A stretch of DNA of 64,000 nt from Gemmatimonadota bacterium (GCA_026705925.1 JAPOZT010000027.1:1-64000), one strand, 5' to 3'; positions 8,897 through 18,745 are shown, numbered from the stretch's first letter. The notes: generated from the sequence alone by a model not told the origin. Numbers and translations: made by a program.

Positions 8897-8925
8897 TTGA
8901 CATAGCGAGGTCCAACAAGTAAATT
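8897..8925 (+). promoter_or_regulatory. Sigma70 promoter of the small-protein/nucleotidyltransferase operon
   Basis: TTGACA (8897-8902), 17-nt spacer, TAAATT (8920-8925), about 35 nt before the ATG at 8960. Confidence 0.78.
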
Positions 8926-8959
8926 GAATTGACCCACCAGAGTCGAAGGAGGTCGCTTT

Positions 8960-9154
8960 ATGATTGAGAAAAAAGTACGAAAACGTCCTCTAAATGACAA
9001 AACCGCTGCGGCGGACGATCTTGCCTACTGGATGAGTAAAACACCTGAAGAGCGGGTCGCCGCGGTCGAATACCTCCGAAACCAGTTCTATGGCAATGAA
9101 GGCAGACCCCGATTTCAGCGCGTTGCTCGCATTGTTAAACGCTCATCGCGTTGA
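8960..9154 (+). CDS. Small protein paired with a nucleotidyltransferase
   Basis: 64 residues, strong GGAGG 7 nt before ATG. It is charged, with a helical core AYWMSKTPEERVAAVEYLRNQFYG and a basic tail. Its last 65 nt overlap the start of the next gene in another frame, which indicates translational coupling. Short proteins of this build often stand directly before stand-alone MNT-type nucleotidyltransferases, as in toxin-antitoxin-like pairs. I do not know a specific activity. Confidence 0.7.
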   Translation: MIEKKVRKRPLNDKTAAADDLAYWMSKTPEERVAAVEYLRNQFYGNEGRPRFQRVARIVKRSSR

Positions 9155-9542
9155 GTACATGATCGTCGGTGGACATGCACTGGCCCTTCACGGTTCGCCA
9201 CGGTTCACCGGGGATCTGGATATCTATTACAAAGCGGACGCCGTGAACGCCGAGCGAATGACTGCAGTTATAGCTGAGTTCGGTTTTGGTGATCTGGGAT
9301 TGACAGCGGATGATTTCCTGACAGCCGAATCGGTTCTGCAATTAGGTGTGCCTCCACGGCGATTGGATTTCTTAAACTCACTGACGGGCGTTTCGTGGAA
9401 CGAAGCGTACACTGGGCGAGTAAAGGGTACATACGGTGATATCCAGGTTCATTACATCGGTCGTGACCAACTTATCAAAAACAAGCGGGCAACGGGGAGG
9501 CAACGGGACCTGGCGGACCTTGAGATGCTCGAAGGGATCTGA
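9090..9542 (+). CDS. MNT-type nucleotidyltransferase
   Basis: 150 residues. The pol-beta nucleotidyltransferase signature is complete near the N-terminus: VGGHALALHG then FTGDLDIY, giving the GG...D.D active site, with a third carboxylate likely in RRLDFLN. Proteins of this minimal kind transfer nucleotides to partner toxins or tRNAs. The gene starts inside the upstream small ORF; ATG 9090 lacks a good ribosome-binding site, and ATG 9096 is an alternative. Confidence 0.82.
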   Translation: MAMKADPDFSALLALLNAHRVEYMIVGGHALALHGSPRFTGDLDIYYKADAVNAERMTAVIAEFGFGDLGLTADDFLTAESVLQLGVPPRRLDFLNSLTGVSWNEAYTGRVKGTYGDIQVHYIGRDQLIKNKRATGRQRDLADLEMLEGI

Positions 9543-9596
9543 AGTGGCCTGAACGGGTCTCGATAGGCGCGTTGTAATCCAAAAAAGGAAACCACC

Positions 9597-10160
9597 ATGC
9601 GACGTACATTCTTCCTGATGGCGATACCCTGTTTGCTAGCGATGCCCTTTCTGACGGCCGGCAAAGCGAACGCCCAGGTATCACTTGAAATCGAGGGGCA
9701 TGCGTCTTTCGCCCTGGATGAATTGAGCAGTCTGGCGGACGGAACAGGCGTCGGCGGTCTTGTGGCGATTACCTATCCGATTCAGAATGCCGACATGCTC
9801 AGCCTGGTCGGCAAGATTGGATTCAATCACTATGGCAGCAAGGCGGGCGACGTATTCACTGAAACCGGTTCCCTGATTCCCATTGACTCGCCGTACCAGG
9901 GCATACCGATCACCGTCGGCGCCAGGCTGTATTATGGAGAGCAACGTCCATTCTATGTCGAGGGACTTGTGGGTTTGGAGATTAAGCGGGGCGACCTGGA
10001 CCAGGATACTGAGATAGAATCACTCACGCCACATCCAGTCTTATCCATAGGCGCCGGATACGCTGTCTCACGGAGACTGGCCTTGATCGCATCACTCGGC
10101 ATGAGCAAGGATCTGTGGCGATATGGGAATCTCGGAGTCTCGTATCGTTTCAGGAAGTGA
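9597..10160 (+). CDS. Outer-membrane beta-barrel protein
   Basis: 187 residues, AAGGAAA before the ATG, and a clear Sec signal (FFLMAIPCLLAMPFLTAGKANAQ). Amphipathic strands follow (ARLYYGEQRPFYVEGLVGLE, HPVLSIGAGYAVSRRLALIA), and the C-terminus NLGVSYRFRK is close to the usual aromatic-ended beta signal. A small opacity/OmpA-type barrel. A bidirectional terminator separates it from dnaK. Confidence 0.75.
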   Translation: MRRTFFLMAIPCLLAMPFLTAGKANAQVSLEIEGHASFALDELSSLADGTGVGGLVAITYPIQNADMLSLVGKIGFNHYGSKAGDVFTETGSLIPIDSPYQGIPITVGARLYYGEQRPFYVEGLVGLEIKRGDLDQDTEIESLTPHPVLSIGAGYAVSRRLALIASLGMSKDLWRYGNLGVSYRFRK

Positions 10161-10235
10161 TTGATCGTCGAGGTTGAGCACGCTGTTGCAGCAGTGTGCT
10201 GTTGAGGCAGTGTGCCGCCGAGCGTGCTGCCGACA

Positions 10236-10267
10236 TTCGTGCGCACCATTAGTTCGTGCGCACCATT
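10236..10267. repeat. 15-bp direct repeat containing a palindrome
   Basis: TTCGTGCGCACCATT occurs at 10236-10250 and 10253-10267. Each copy carries the palindrome GTGCGCAC. Looser GCAGTGTGC-like repeats precede it from about 10185. Confidence 0.7.
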
Positions 10268-10288
10268 TGATTGGACACCAACAGAAAA

Positions 10289-10323
10289 ACGCGGGACTCA
10301 CCTCGAGCCCCGCGTTTTTTTTT
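10289..10323. terminator. Bidirectional intrinsic terminator
   Basis: Stem ACGCGGG (10289-10295) / CCCGCGT (10309-10315) with T9 on the plus strand and A5 on the 5' flank. It serves both the OM protein gene and dnaK, which converge here. Confidence 0.85.
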
Positions 10324-10364
10324 CATCCAGGCTGATGAACTTCGGCCCGACCTCGGCCCCGCCC

Positions 10365-12332
<1,968 letters not shown>

Positions 12333-12371
12333 GTGTATTACTCCTTATTTGCTCCTTAGAAACGGGTAAAG

Positions 12372-12420
12372 CCCGCCTCCACGTGGAGACGAGCCGTGCC
12401 CGCTTACGTGATGAGGCGGG
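12372..12420. other. Inverted repeat between hsp20 and dnaK
   Basis: CCCGCCTC (12372-12379) and GAGGCGGG (12413-12420) can form an 8-bp stem with a 33-nt loop. There is no long T run on the minus strand, so attenuation or transcript processing is as likely as termination. Confidence 0.5.
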
Positions 12421-12447
12421 TGCTTCCGCCTCGGGTTCGTCCAGATC

Positions 12448-12870
12448 TCAACCAAAGGTGATCGGAATCTGCCTGGGTTGCGACTCCTTCGACTTCCGCA
12501 GCGTGAGGGTCATGACGCCGTCCTTGTACGTGGCATCGATCGATTCGGTATCCACCGCGTCCGGCACCGGGAATGCGTGCTCGAACTTTCCGCGGGGCCG
12601 CTGCTCCGCTTCGCCGTTGAGGTCGAAGGCACTCTTGCGCTCGCCGCTGATGGTGAGCACGCCCTTCTCCAGATTGACCGACACGTCCTCCGAAGCCACG
12701 CCCGGAAGGTCGATGGCGACCAGGTAGGCGTCCTCGGTCTCATGGGTGTCCACGCGAGGCGACCAGCGGGTCGGGAATCCGGACCGCAGCGGGAACGGCC
12801 GGAACAGGCCGTCCAGTTCGGACCGCAGGTTGTGCAGGTTCGCCAGCGGGAAAATCGTCGTCGCTCTCAT
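12448..12870 (-). CDS. Small heat-shock protein (Hsp20/alpha-crystallin)
   Basis: 140 residues from ATG 12870, which follows AAGGAGGAG; an upstream in-frame start at 12897 is less likely. The alpha-crystallin domain spans about 40-135: ETEDAYLVAIDLPGVASEDV, then GVLTISGER, and the closing strand GVMTLTLRKSKE. An ATP-independent holdase that binds unfolding proteins and passes them to DnaK, encoded directly downstream. Upstream lies an array of 11-bp repeats. Confidence 0.93.
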   Translation of the reverse strand: MRATTIFPLANLHNLRSELDGLFRPFPLRSGFPTRWSPRVDTHETEDAYLVAIDLPGVASEDVSVNLEKGVLTISGERKSAFDLNGEAEQRPRGKFEHAFPVPDAVDTESIDATYKDGVMTLTLRKSKESQPRQIPITFG

Positions 12871-12909
12871 GATGCTCCTCCTTATTAAAGTTACCAACTG
12901 ACCTATTCA

Positions 12910-12953
12910 CAAACTCTTTACAGTCTCTTTACTATCTCTTCGCAATCTCTTTG
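12910..12953. repeat. Four tandem 11-bp repeats upstream of hsp20
   Basis: Units CAAACTCTTTA, CAGTCTCTTTA, CTATCTCTTCG and CAATCTCTTTG lie head to tail with exactly 11-bp period (about one helical turn). They are 40-83 nt before the hsp20 ATG. A row of regulator sites on one DNA face is a natural reading. Confidence 0.75.
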
Positions 12954-13190
12954 ACACCTTTCGGAACCGAATGACCATCCCCGGCGTACATTAGTTTAGA
13001 AACGCAGGCGATGCGGCAGTTCCGTCATCTGAACCATAGATAGCGCAAAGACCGTGCCAGTTCGAAAGGATGCATCCGAAAGAAAGTAAGGGGAACACCG
13101 TAAGTCGTTGAATTTGATCCGGTTAGTTTGAATAAAAAAAGCGCAAGAATTGTACGATAAAAACTGACTAATGTGAGTAAGCGTATATTG

Positions 13191-13240
13191 GATATGCCAA
13201 ATTGGCAGAATATGACAAATTGGCATATCGTGGCTGCCAA
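13191..13240. promoter_or_regulatory. Cluster of TTGGCA boxes before the sigma gene
   Basis: Perfect 10-bp arms GATATGCCAA (13191-13200) and TTGGCATATC (13220-13229), a nested TGCCAA-A-TTGGCA palindrome (13195-13207), and a further TGCCAA at 13235-13240. Four half-sites within 46 nt suggest a multimeric repressor or activator site. Confidence 0.65.
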
Positions 13241-13280
13241 CAATTAAAGTGCAACAGGGCTGGCAGGGAGGTGATTTGGA

Positions 13281-14147
13281 ATGAAACTGACCACAAAGGT
13301 TCAGGTCAGGGATGACGAGTCGCTCGACTTGTACTTGAAAGAGATCGGCGATACGGAACTGCTCACGCCCGAGGATGAGGAGGAACTGGCCCGCCGCATC
13401 CGGGACGGCGACGAGAAGGCGCTGGAGACCATGATTCACGCGAACCTGCGTTTCGTTGTCGTGGTCGCCAAACAGTATCAGAACCAGGGCCTTGCCCTTT
13501 CCGATCTGATCAGCGAGGGGAACATCGGCCTGATGAAAGCCGCGCGCCGTTTCGACGAGAAGAAGGGGTTCAAGTTTATCTCCTACGCCGTCTGGTGGAT
13601 CCGGCAAGCGATCCTCCACGCGCTGGCCGAGCAGGCCCGGCTGATCCGGCTGCCCGTCAACAAGATCGAGGAACTGCGCCGGATCGAGCGATCCATCAAG
13701 AAGCGCGAAGCCGAAATGGCCCAGGCCGGGGAAGTTTCCAGTGACGGCGTCGACGAGGGCGAAGAGCGGAGTTACGGCAAGGGCCGCCATCCCGCCCTGC
13801 CGGAATGGGCAAGCACGCCGCTTTCGCTGGACGCGCCGGTGGGCGACCAGGATGCCTATACCCTGATGGACCGGCTCCGGGACCAGGACAGCAAGATGCC
13901 GGACGATGCACTGCAGGAAGAGTTGCTGCGGACGGAAGTGAGACGTGCGGTTTCGAACCTGACCGATCGCGAGAGCGAGGTGCTGAACCTGTACTTCGGC
14001 CTGAACTCGGACCGGGCGTACACGCTGGAAGAGATCGGGGTCCGATTCGGCCTGACGCGGGAAAGGATCCGCCAGATCAAGCAGAAGGCCATAAACAAGC
14101 TGCGCCATACCCGCCACGGTAGCCGCCTGGCCGCCTACGCGGACTAA
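13281..14147 (+). CDS. rpoD: Sigma70-family RNA polymerase sigma factor, short primary type
   Basis: 288 residues, GGGAGGTG before the ATG. Region 1.2 (DDESLDLYLKEIGDTELLT), region 2 with NLRFVVVVAKQY and the -10 recognition helix FKFISYAVWWIRQAI, and region 4 with TLEEIGVRFGLTRERIRQI are well conserved. Region 1.1 is absent, as in Bacteroidetes RpoD. The segment that should hold region 3 (about residues 130-190) is unusual: the common EPTPEEIA-like helix is missing and a G/E/S-rich linker occupies the space. It directs housekeeping transcription if it is the only sigma70; other copies cannot be excluded. Confidence 0.93.
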   Translation: MKLTTKVQVRDDESLDLYLKEIGDTELLTPEDEEELARRIRDGDEKALETMIHANLRFVVVVAKQYQNQGLALSDLISEGNIGLMKAARRFDEKKGFKFISYAVWWIRQAILHALAEQARLIRLPVNKIEELRRIERSIKKREAEMAQAGEVSSDGVDEGEERSYGKGRHPALPEWASTPLSLDAPVGDQDAYTLMDRLRDQDSKMPDDALQEELLRTEVRRAVSNLTDRESEVLNLYFGLNSDRAYTLEEIGVRFGLTRERIRQIKQKAINKLRHTRHGSRLAAYAD

Positions 14148-14172
14148 AAGCGGTCGACTGCGAGAAGAACTG

Positions 14173-14255
14173 CGGCGTCGCGTGAACTCTTGAACGGACT
14201 AGACACAATCCGTCTGCCATTGCCCCGGCAGGAGTTCACCGGCGCCGTTTTTTTT
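14173..14255 (+). terminator. Intrinsic terminator of the sigma gene
   Basis: Long stem: 14173-14189 pairs with GAGTTCACCGGCGCCG (14232-14247) with one bulge and one G-U pair, followed by T8 (14248-14255). Confidence 0.85.
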
Positions 14256-14260
14256 AAGTT

Positions 14261-14908
14261 TTATTTCTCGCCGCGCTTCTCCCGCTCCATGTACATGTCG
14301 AAGTCCATTTTCTCGTACCATCCTCCTTCGACGAAGCGCAACATGGGTGCGAAGAGATCGGGGTCGTAGTATCCCCTGACGGGCAGGAGGGGGCGGCCTT
14401 CCGAGGTGAGAAACCACGTGGTGGGATAGCTGTTCACCCGGAATATCAGGGCCACCTGGTATTCCGTCAGGGTCCGGCCTTCGATCATCAGCGGTTGGGA
14501 GGACTCCGCGTTCAACTTAACCGGGATGAAGGATTTGCTCAGTTGCTTCAGGACGGCGTCGTCCCGATAGGTCTTCTCGTTCATCCTTCTGCAGTTAGGA
14601 CACCAGTCGGTGTAGAAGTTGACGACGATGAGCTTGCCGGCGTCCTTGGCCAGTGCCAGGGCCCTGTCGAACCGCTGCCAATCGGGTTCTGCCGGTTTTT
14701 CGGTGGCTTCCCCGGCCCCATCGACGGTCGCATCGTCGGGCGCATTTACGGCTCCATCAGTGGTTCCGTTCCCGGCCGATGCAGTTAGCGTGCCGATTGT
14801 CAAACCGAAGACCACGGCCATGAAGGCTACAAAAGTGATGCTTGCCCACCTTTCGGCGATCTGTTTCCTGACCACCGAGTAAAACCTGTCTGTTGCGTCG
14901 GATGTCAT
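14261..14908 (-). CDS. Membrane-anchored thioredoxin-like protein
   Basis: 215 residues from ATG 14908. An N-terminal transmembrane helix (SITFVAFMAVVFGLTIGTLT) is followed by a low-complexity linker and a thioredoxin fold with the redox motif YTDWCPNCRRM. The cis-Pro loop is SYPTTWFL. DUF255/thioredoxin_7-like domains of this type face the periplasm and reduce or form disulfides. The same frame stays open far upstream to 16333 as antisense of the aminotransferase gene, but that part is not credible coding sequence. Confidence 0.85.
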   Translation of the reverse strand: MTSDATDRFYSVVRKQIAERWASITFVAFMAVVFGLTIGTLTASAGNGTTDGAVNAPDDATVDGAGEATEKPAEPDWQRFDRALALAKDAGKLIVVNFYTDWCPNCRRMNEKTYRDDAVLKQLSKSFIPVKLNAESSQPLMIEGRTLTEYQVALIFRVNSYPTTWFLTSEGRPLLPVRGYYDPDLFAPMLRFVEGGWYEKMDFDMYMEREKRGEK

Positions 14909-15172
14909 GACGTGTATCCTGGAGAAGGCGATGCGCTCACCGGATCCTTTCAGCGCTGTTGGTCTTTGGCGTTCCTTCAACCTACTGTTTCCACGCTCAA
15001 TGTCAAGCCGAAACCCCTGCACCGCAACGACGAGATAGGCCTTGTCATCCCCCCTCGCTCCCCGTATTTTTAGGGATTCGTTAACCACGGGACACCTTAG
15101 AATCAACGCATTTCCGAAACCCCGGTGCATCCGGCATTTCTGGTGCACGGCGGTTTCTTCGGGACGACCTCC

Positions 15173-16486
15173 ATGACCATGCTCGAAACAACCTATCGGC
15201 AGGCCTTCGGCCAGTCGGCCGCGCTGTACAAGCGCGCGCTCGAGCGGTTTCCCAACGGGGTGACCCACGACGGCCGTTTCATGCGCCCCTTCCCGGTGTA
15301 TATCGACCGGGCGCAGGGGTCGCGCAAGTGGTCGGTGGAGGGCCGGGAGATCATCGACTACTGGATGGGGCACGGATCCCTGATCCTGGGGCACAGTCAT
15401 CCGGTGATCGTCGAGGCGATCGCGGAGCAGGCGGCCAGGGGCACCCATTACGGCGCCTGCCACGCACTCGAGATCGAATGGGCGGACATGATCCGGCAGC
15501 TCATGCCTTCCGCGGAGACGGTCCGCTTCGTTTCTTCCGGCACCGAGGCCACGCTCATGGCCATCCGGCTGGCGCGGACTTTCACGGGACGGCGCAAGGT
15601 CATCAAGTTCCGGGGCCATTACCACGGCTGGCACGACCAGGTACTGGACGGTGTGGGGCCGGGAAACAAGCAGCCCATGCCGGGCGTGTTGCGGGAGGTG
15701 TTCGATACGCTGATCAGCCTGCCGGAGGTCAACCTGGACCGCGTGGCGGACATCCTCAGGCGCGACAACGACGTCGCCTGCCTCATCCTGGAGCCGACGG
15801 GCGCCATGTTCGGCGGCGTCGAACTGTCCGACGACATCGTCCCGGGCCTGCGGGAGCTCACCGAGCGGCACGGCGTGATCTTCGTCATGGACGAGGTGGT
15901 CACGGGGTTCCGGTGTGCGCCGGGCGGGGCGCAGGAGTACTACGGGGTCCGGCCGGACCTGAGCACGCTGGCCAAGATCGTGGCCGCGGGGCTGAACGGC
16001 GGCGCCCTGGTGGGTCGCGCGGACATCATGGAGTTGCTGGAGCTTCGCGACGACGCGGAGTGGCAGACCGACAAGAAGATGCTGCACTACGGGACCTTCA
16101 ACGCGAACCCCCTTTCCGCGGCTGCGGGCATCGCCATGCTCCGGCGCATCGCCGACGGCCGCGACATCGCCGTGGCCAATGAACGGGCGGCGGAGTTGCG
16201 CACGCGCATGACGGAGGTGCTGGCCGCCAACGGGCTGGACGACTGGCGGGTCTACGGCTCCTTCTCCGGGTTCAAGATCCTGTCGGCCGGAACCGCTACT
16301 GCGGACCGCCGGGGCGACGCGGACATGCTGCACGCCATACGCCAGGCGCTGCTCCTGAACGGCGTGGACTGCATGGGGGTCGACGGGCTCACTTCATCGG
16401 TCCATACCGCTGAGGACGTGGAACGCACGGCCGAGGCCTTTGACCGCGCGATCTCACTGCTTAAGCGGGACGGGATAGTCCCTTGA
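15173..16486 (+). CDS. Class III PLP-dependent aminotransferase (glutamate-1-semialdehyde aminomutase-like)
   Basis: About 437 residues from ATG 15173 (15179 is also possible; neither has a strong ribosome-binding site). Motifs: SSGTEATLMAIRLAR binds the cofactor phosphate, FRGHYHGWHD, the cofactor aspartate in FVMDEVVTGFR, and the Schiff-base lysine in STLAKIVAAGLNGG. The sequence resembles GSA aminomutase, but no tetrapyrrole genes are nearby, so a catabolic omega-aminotransferase is as likely. Confidence 0.88.
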   Translation: MTMLETTYRQAFGQSAALYKRALERFPNGVTHDGRFMRPFPVYIDRAQGSRKWSVEGREIIDYWMGHGSLILGHSHPVIVEAIAEQAARGTHYGACHALEIEWADMIRQLMPSAETVRFVSSGTEATLMAIRLARTFTGRRKVIKFRGHYHGWHDQVLDGVGPGNKQPMPGVLREVFDTLISLPEVNLDRVADILRRDNDVACLILEPTGAMFGGVELSDDIVPGLRELTERHGVIFVMDEVVTGFRCAPGGAQEYYGVRPDLSTLAKIVAAGLNGGALVGRADIMELLELRDDAEWQTDKKMLHYGTFNANPLSAAAGIAMLRRIADGRDIAVANERAAELRTRMTEVLAANGLDDWRVYGSFSGFKILSAGTATADRRGDADMLHAIRQALLLNGVDCMGVDGLTSSVHTAEDVERTAEAFDRAISLLKRDGIVP

Positions 16487-16511
16487 CAGCGGGGATAATC
16501 CCTTGACAGCG
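16472..16511 (+). repeat. Tandem 20-bp duplication overlapping the aminotransferase stop codon
   Basis: GGGATARTCCCTTGACAGCG occurs twice with a 20-bp period and one mismatch. Copy one contains the gene's TGA; both copies carry TTGACA, and the second (16503) may serve as the -35 box of tpx. Confidence 0.7.
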
Positions 16512-16531
16512 GGGGGGCCGGCGCGTAGGTT
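16503..16531 (+). promoter_or_regulatory. Possible promoter of tpx
   Basis: TTGACA (16503-16508), a 17-nt GC-rich spacer, and a weak TAGGTT (16526-16531) about 75 nt before the tpx ATG. Confidence 0.4.
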
Positions 16532-16602
16532 GCGCCGGTGCTTTGCAGGCCCTTTCCATTTAACGATTAGAACAGACGATTCGAACAAGGAGAATAGACA
16601 TC

Positions 16603-17121
16603 ATGGCGACTGAAAGAGCCGGCGCGGCGACCTTTCAAGGCAATGGACTGACCCTGGTGGGCGACGAGGTGAAGGTGGGAGACGCGGCACCGGACTTTTC
16701 CGTGCTCGCTGACGACCTTTCCGCCGTCACGCTGGCGAGTTATGAGGGCAAGGTGAAGGTCATCTGCCTCGTGCCGTCCCTCGACACACCGGTCTGCGAC
16801 ACCGAAATCCGCCGGTTCAACCAGGAAGCCGCGGGCCTCGGCGACAACGTGGCGGTGCTGGCGGTCAGCACGGACCTGCCCTTCGCCCAGAAGCGCTGGT
16901 GCGGCGATGCGGGCGCCGACAACGTAACGGCGCTGTCCGACCACCGCGACACTTCCCTGGGCGTGGCCTACGGCGCCGTGATCAAGGAACTGCGCCTGCT
17001 GGCGCGCGCCGTCTTCGTCATCGACGCTTCCGACACGGTGCGGTACGCGGAGTACGTGACGGAAATCACCGAGGAACCGGATTACGACGCCGCCCTGGCG
17101 GCCGCCCGCGCCGCCGTCTGA
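16603..17121 (+). CDS. tpx: Thiol peroxidase (atypical 2-Cys peroxiredoxin)
   Basis: 172 residues, AAGGAG before the ATG. The Tpx signatures are present: peroxidatic Cys in PSLDTPVCDTEIRRFN (about residue 66) and the resolving Cys in QKRWCGDAGADN (about residue 101), with the conserved Thr and Arg of peroxiredoxins. It reduces hydrogen and alkyl peroxides with thioredoxin. The UPF0173 gene follows after 16 nt and is probably co-transcribed. Confidence 0.96.
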   Translation: MATERAGAATFQGNGLTLVGDEVKVGDAAPDFSVLADDLSAVTLASYEGKVKVICLVPSLDTPVCDTEIRRFNQEAAGLGDNVAVLAVSTDLPFAQKRWCGDAGADNVTALSDHRDTSLGVAYGAVIKELRLLARAVFVIDASDTVRYAEYVTEITEEPDYDAALAAARAAV

Positions 17122-17137
17122 TCGAGGTACTCTAGCC

Positions 17138-17824
17138 ATGGCTGAACTCACCTATCACGCACACGCCAGCTACTCGCTGTCGGACGGCAGCCACGACCTG
17201 CTGTTCGATCCCTTCATCACGGGCAATCCGTTAGCGACGATATCAGCGGACGACCTGAATCCCGACTACATCCTGCTGACCCACGGACACGGCGACCACA
17301 TCGGCGACGCGGTGCCCATCGCCCGGCGCAGCGGGGCGACGATCATCGCCTCCTTCGAACTCGCCAACTACTGCGAGGCCCAGGGCGCCGAGACGCACGA
17401 CCTGGGGATCGGCGGTGCGTATACCTTTCCCTTCGGACGGGTGAAGCTCACGCAGGCGACCCACAGCTCATCGATCACCGCGGACGACGGGACCATCGTG
17501 TACCTGGGCAATCCGGCGGGCATCATCGTGCGTTTCGACGGGAAGACGATCTACAACACGGGCGACACGGGGCTCTTCGGCGACATGGCCCTGATCGGCC
17601 GCCTCGAGAAGCCGGACGTGGTGATCATGCCCATCGGGGACAACTACACCATGGGGATCGACGACGCCGTGGAAGCGGTGCGGATGATCGGCGCCGGCAC
17701 CGTGATCCCGGTCCACTACAACACCTTCCCGGTGATCGAGCAGGACCCGACTGAGTTCGTCGACAAGGTGGGCGACCTGGCCCGCTGCGTCGTGCTGAAG
17801 CCGGGCGAGTCGGTCGAGTTGTAG
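17138..17824 (+). CDS. UPF0173 metal-dependent hydrolase (metallo-beta-lactamase fold)
   Basis: 228 residues. The metal-binding THGHGDHIGD motif is near residue 48, further ligands lie in ATHSSS and NTGDTGLFGDM, and the closing histidine is in VIPVHYNTFP. Length and motifs match the UPF0173 (YtkL-like) family, whose substrates are unestablished. Second gene of the tpx unit. Confidence 0.93.
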   Translation: MAELTYHAHASYSLSDGSHDLLFDPFITGNPLATISADDLNPDYILLTHGHGDHIGDAVPIARRSGATIIASFELANYCEAQGAETHDLGIGGAYTFPFGRVKLTQATHSSSITADDGTIVYLGNPAGIIVRFDGKTIYNTGDTGLFGDMALIGRLEKPDVVIMPIGDNYTMGIDDAVEAVRMIGAGTVIPVHYNTFPVIEQDPTEFVDKVGDLARCVVLKPGESVEL

Positions 17825-17908
17825 CCGAGTCGAGTTGTAGGCGAGTCGGTTATCCAGGGATCGTCGCGGCTCGTCAGCCGAACAGACAAGCATGCCGCGC
17901 CGCCATAC

Positions 17909-18745
17909 TCATTGAAGCCGCCTCAGCCGCATGGCCATCATGGGCGGTGTTTCCCTGAAGTTCGCCCAGGACAACTCGCGGTCGGCTTCCACGCTTTCGT
18001 CGAAGGCGCGTTCCTCCAGGCCGTCCAGCACGAATCCCGCTTCGAAACAGGCGGCCAGCAGTGCGGACAGGGGCCGGTGAAAGATCAGGTTGGGCACGGG
18101 CTGACCCACGATGGCCAGTCCCTCGAAGGGCTGCGGCGTCAGATAACGGTCGATCTTGATTCCGACTTTCTGGATCATTCTCCCATCCTGGTCTACCTGT
18201 TCCGCATACCGAACGGCGTAGGGCGCCTGGAAGCACGGGTGCGTGAGGCTGAAGACGAAAACGCCGCCCGGTTTGAGGAGGCCGTGAACGGCGGCGAACA
18301 TCGGTCCGATTTCGGCCATGTCCATGACGGCCATGTTGGATACCACCGCATCGAAGCTATTCCTCCCCAGTCCTTCCAACGCCTTCGTATCCGTCACGTC
18401 GATCACGCGGTAGTCGATATCGCCCGCGGTTTCGTTTTCTGATGCGCCGGTTCCATGGCCACCCGAACGATTCCGCGCTTTTTCGATCATCCCGGCGCTT
18501 CCATCGATCGCCGTGACCCGTGCGCCCAGCCCGGCGAGAAAACGCGAGAAGTTCCCGTTCCCGCAGGCGATATCGAGCACTTCGTCCCCGGCCTTCACGT
18601 CCAGCAGCCTTTCCATGGCAGGCCGCACCAGCAGGTTGTGGAAATCGTTGCTGTGTTCGCCCATGTAATCGTCCCAGAACCCGGCGTTCAGGTTCCATCT
18701 GCTCTGCGCGTCGCCTGCCAGTTCCGGCCAGTCTGACGTGGGCAT
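17909..18745 (-). CDS. Class I SAM-dependent methyltransferase
   Basis: 278 residues. Motif I VLDIACGNGNFSRFLAGLGA, acidic motif AIDGSAGMIEKA, the adenine-side FDAVVSNMAVMDM, and LLKPGGVFVFSLTHP mark a Rossmann methyltransferase of the Methyltransf_11/25 kind. The acceptor cannot be predicted. Convergent with the UPF0173 gene; the start ATG follows AAAGGAGCC. Confidence 0.9.
   Translation of the reverse strand: MPTSDWPELAGDAQSRWNLNAGFWDDYMGEHSNDFHNLLVRPAMERLLDVKAGDEVLDIACGNGNFSRFLAGLGARVTAIDGSAGMIEKARNRSGGHGTGASENETAGDIDYRVIDVTDTKALEGLGRNSFDAVVSNMAVMDMAEIGPMFAAVHGLLKPGGVFVFSLTHPCFQAPYAVRYAEQVDQDGRMIQKVGIKIDRYLTPQPFEGLAIVGQPVPNLIFHRPLSALLAACFEAGFVLDGLEERAFDESVEADRELSWANFRETPPMMAMRLRRLQ

Larger units (their letters stand above)
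12871..13280. other. 410-nt regulatory gap between hsp20 and the sigma factor gene
   Basis: No gene seen on either strand. It holds the four phased 11-bp repeats on the hsp20 side (12910-12953) and a cluster of TTGGCA half-sites on the sigma side (13191-13240). No CIRCE element (TTAGCACTC-N9-GAGTGCTAA) was found. The sigma-proximal part is noticeably AT-rich compared with neighbouring genes. Confidence 0.7.

Noticed and set aside
12871-13280. CIRCE element or HrcA site before hsp20
   Set aside because: The TTAGCACTC/GAGTGCTAA pattern is absent; the repeats found are of another kind.
14909-16333. Minus-strand extension of the thioredoxin-like ORF
   Set aside because: Antisense of the aminotransferase gene; the real start with membrane anchor is ATG 14908.
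15173-16486. Assignment as hemL
   Set aside because: Similarity fits the wider class III group and no tetrapyrrole genes are near; kept as GSA aminomutase-like only.
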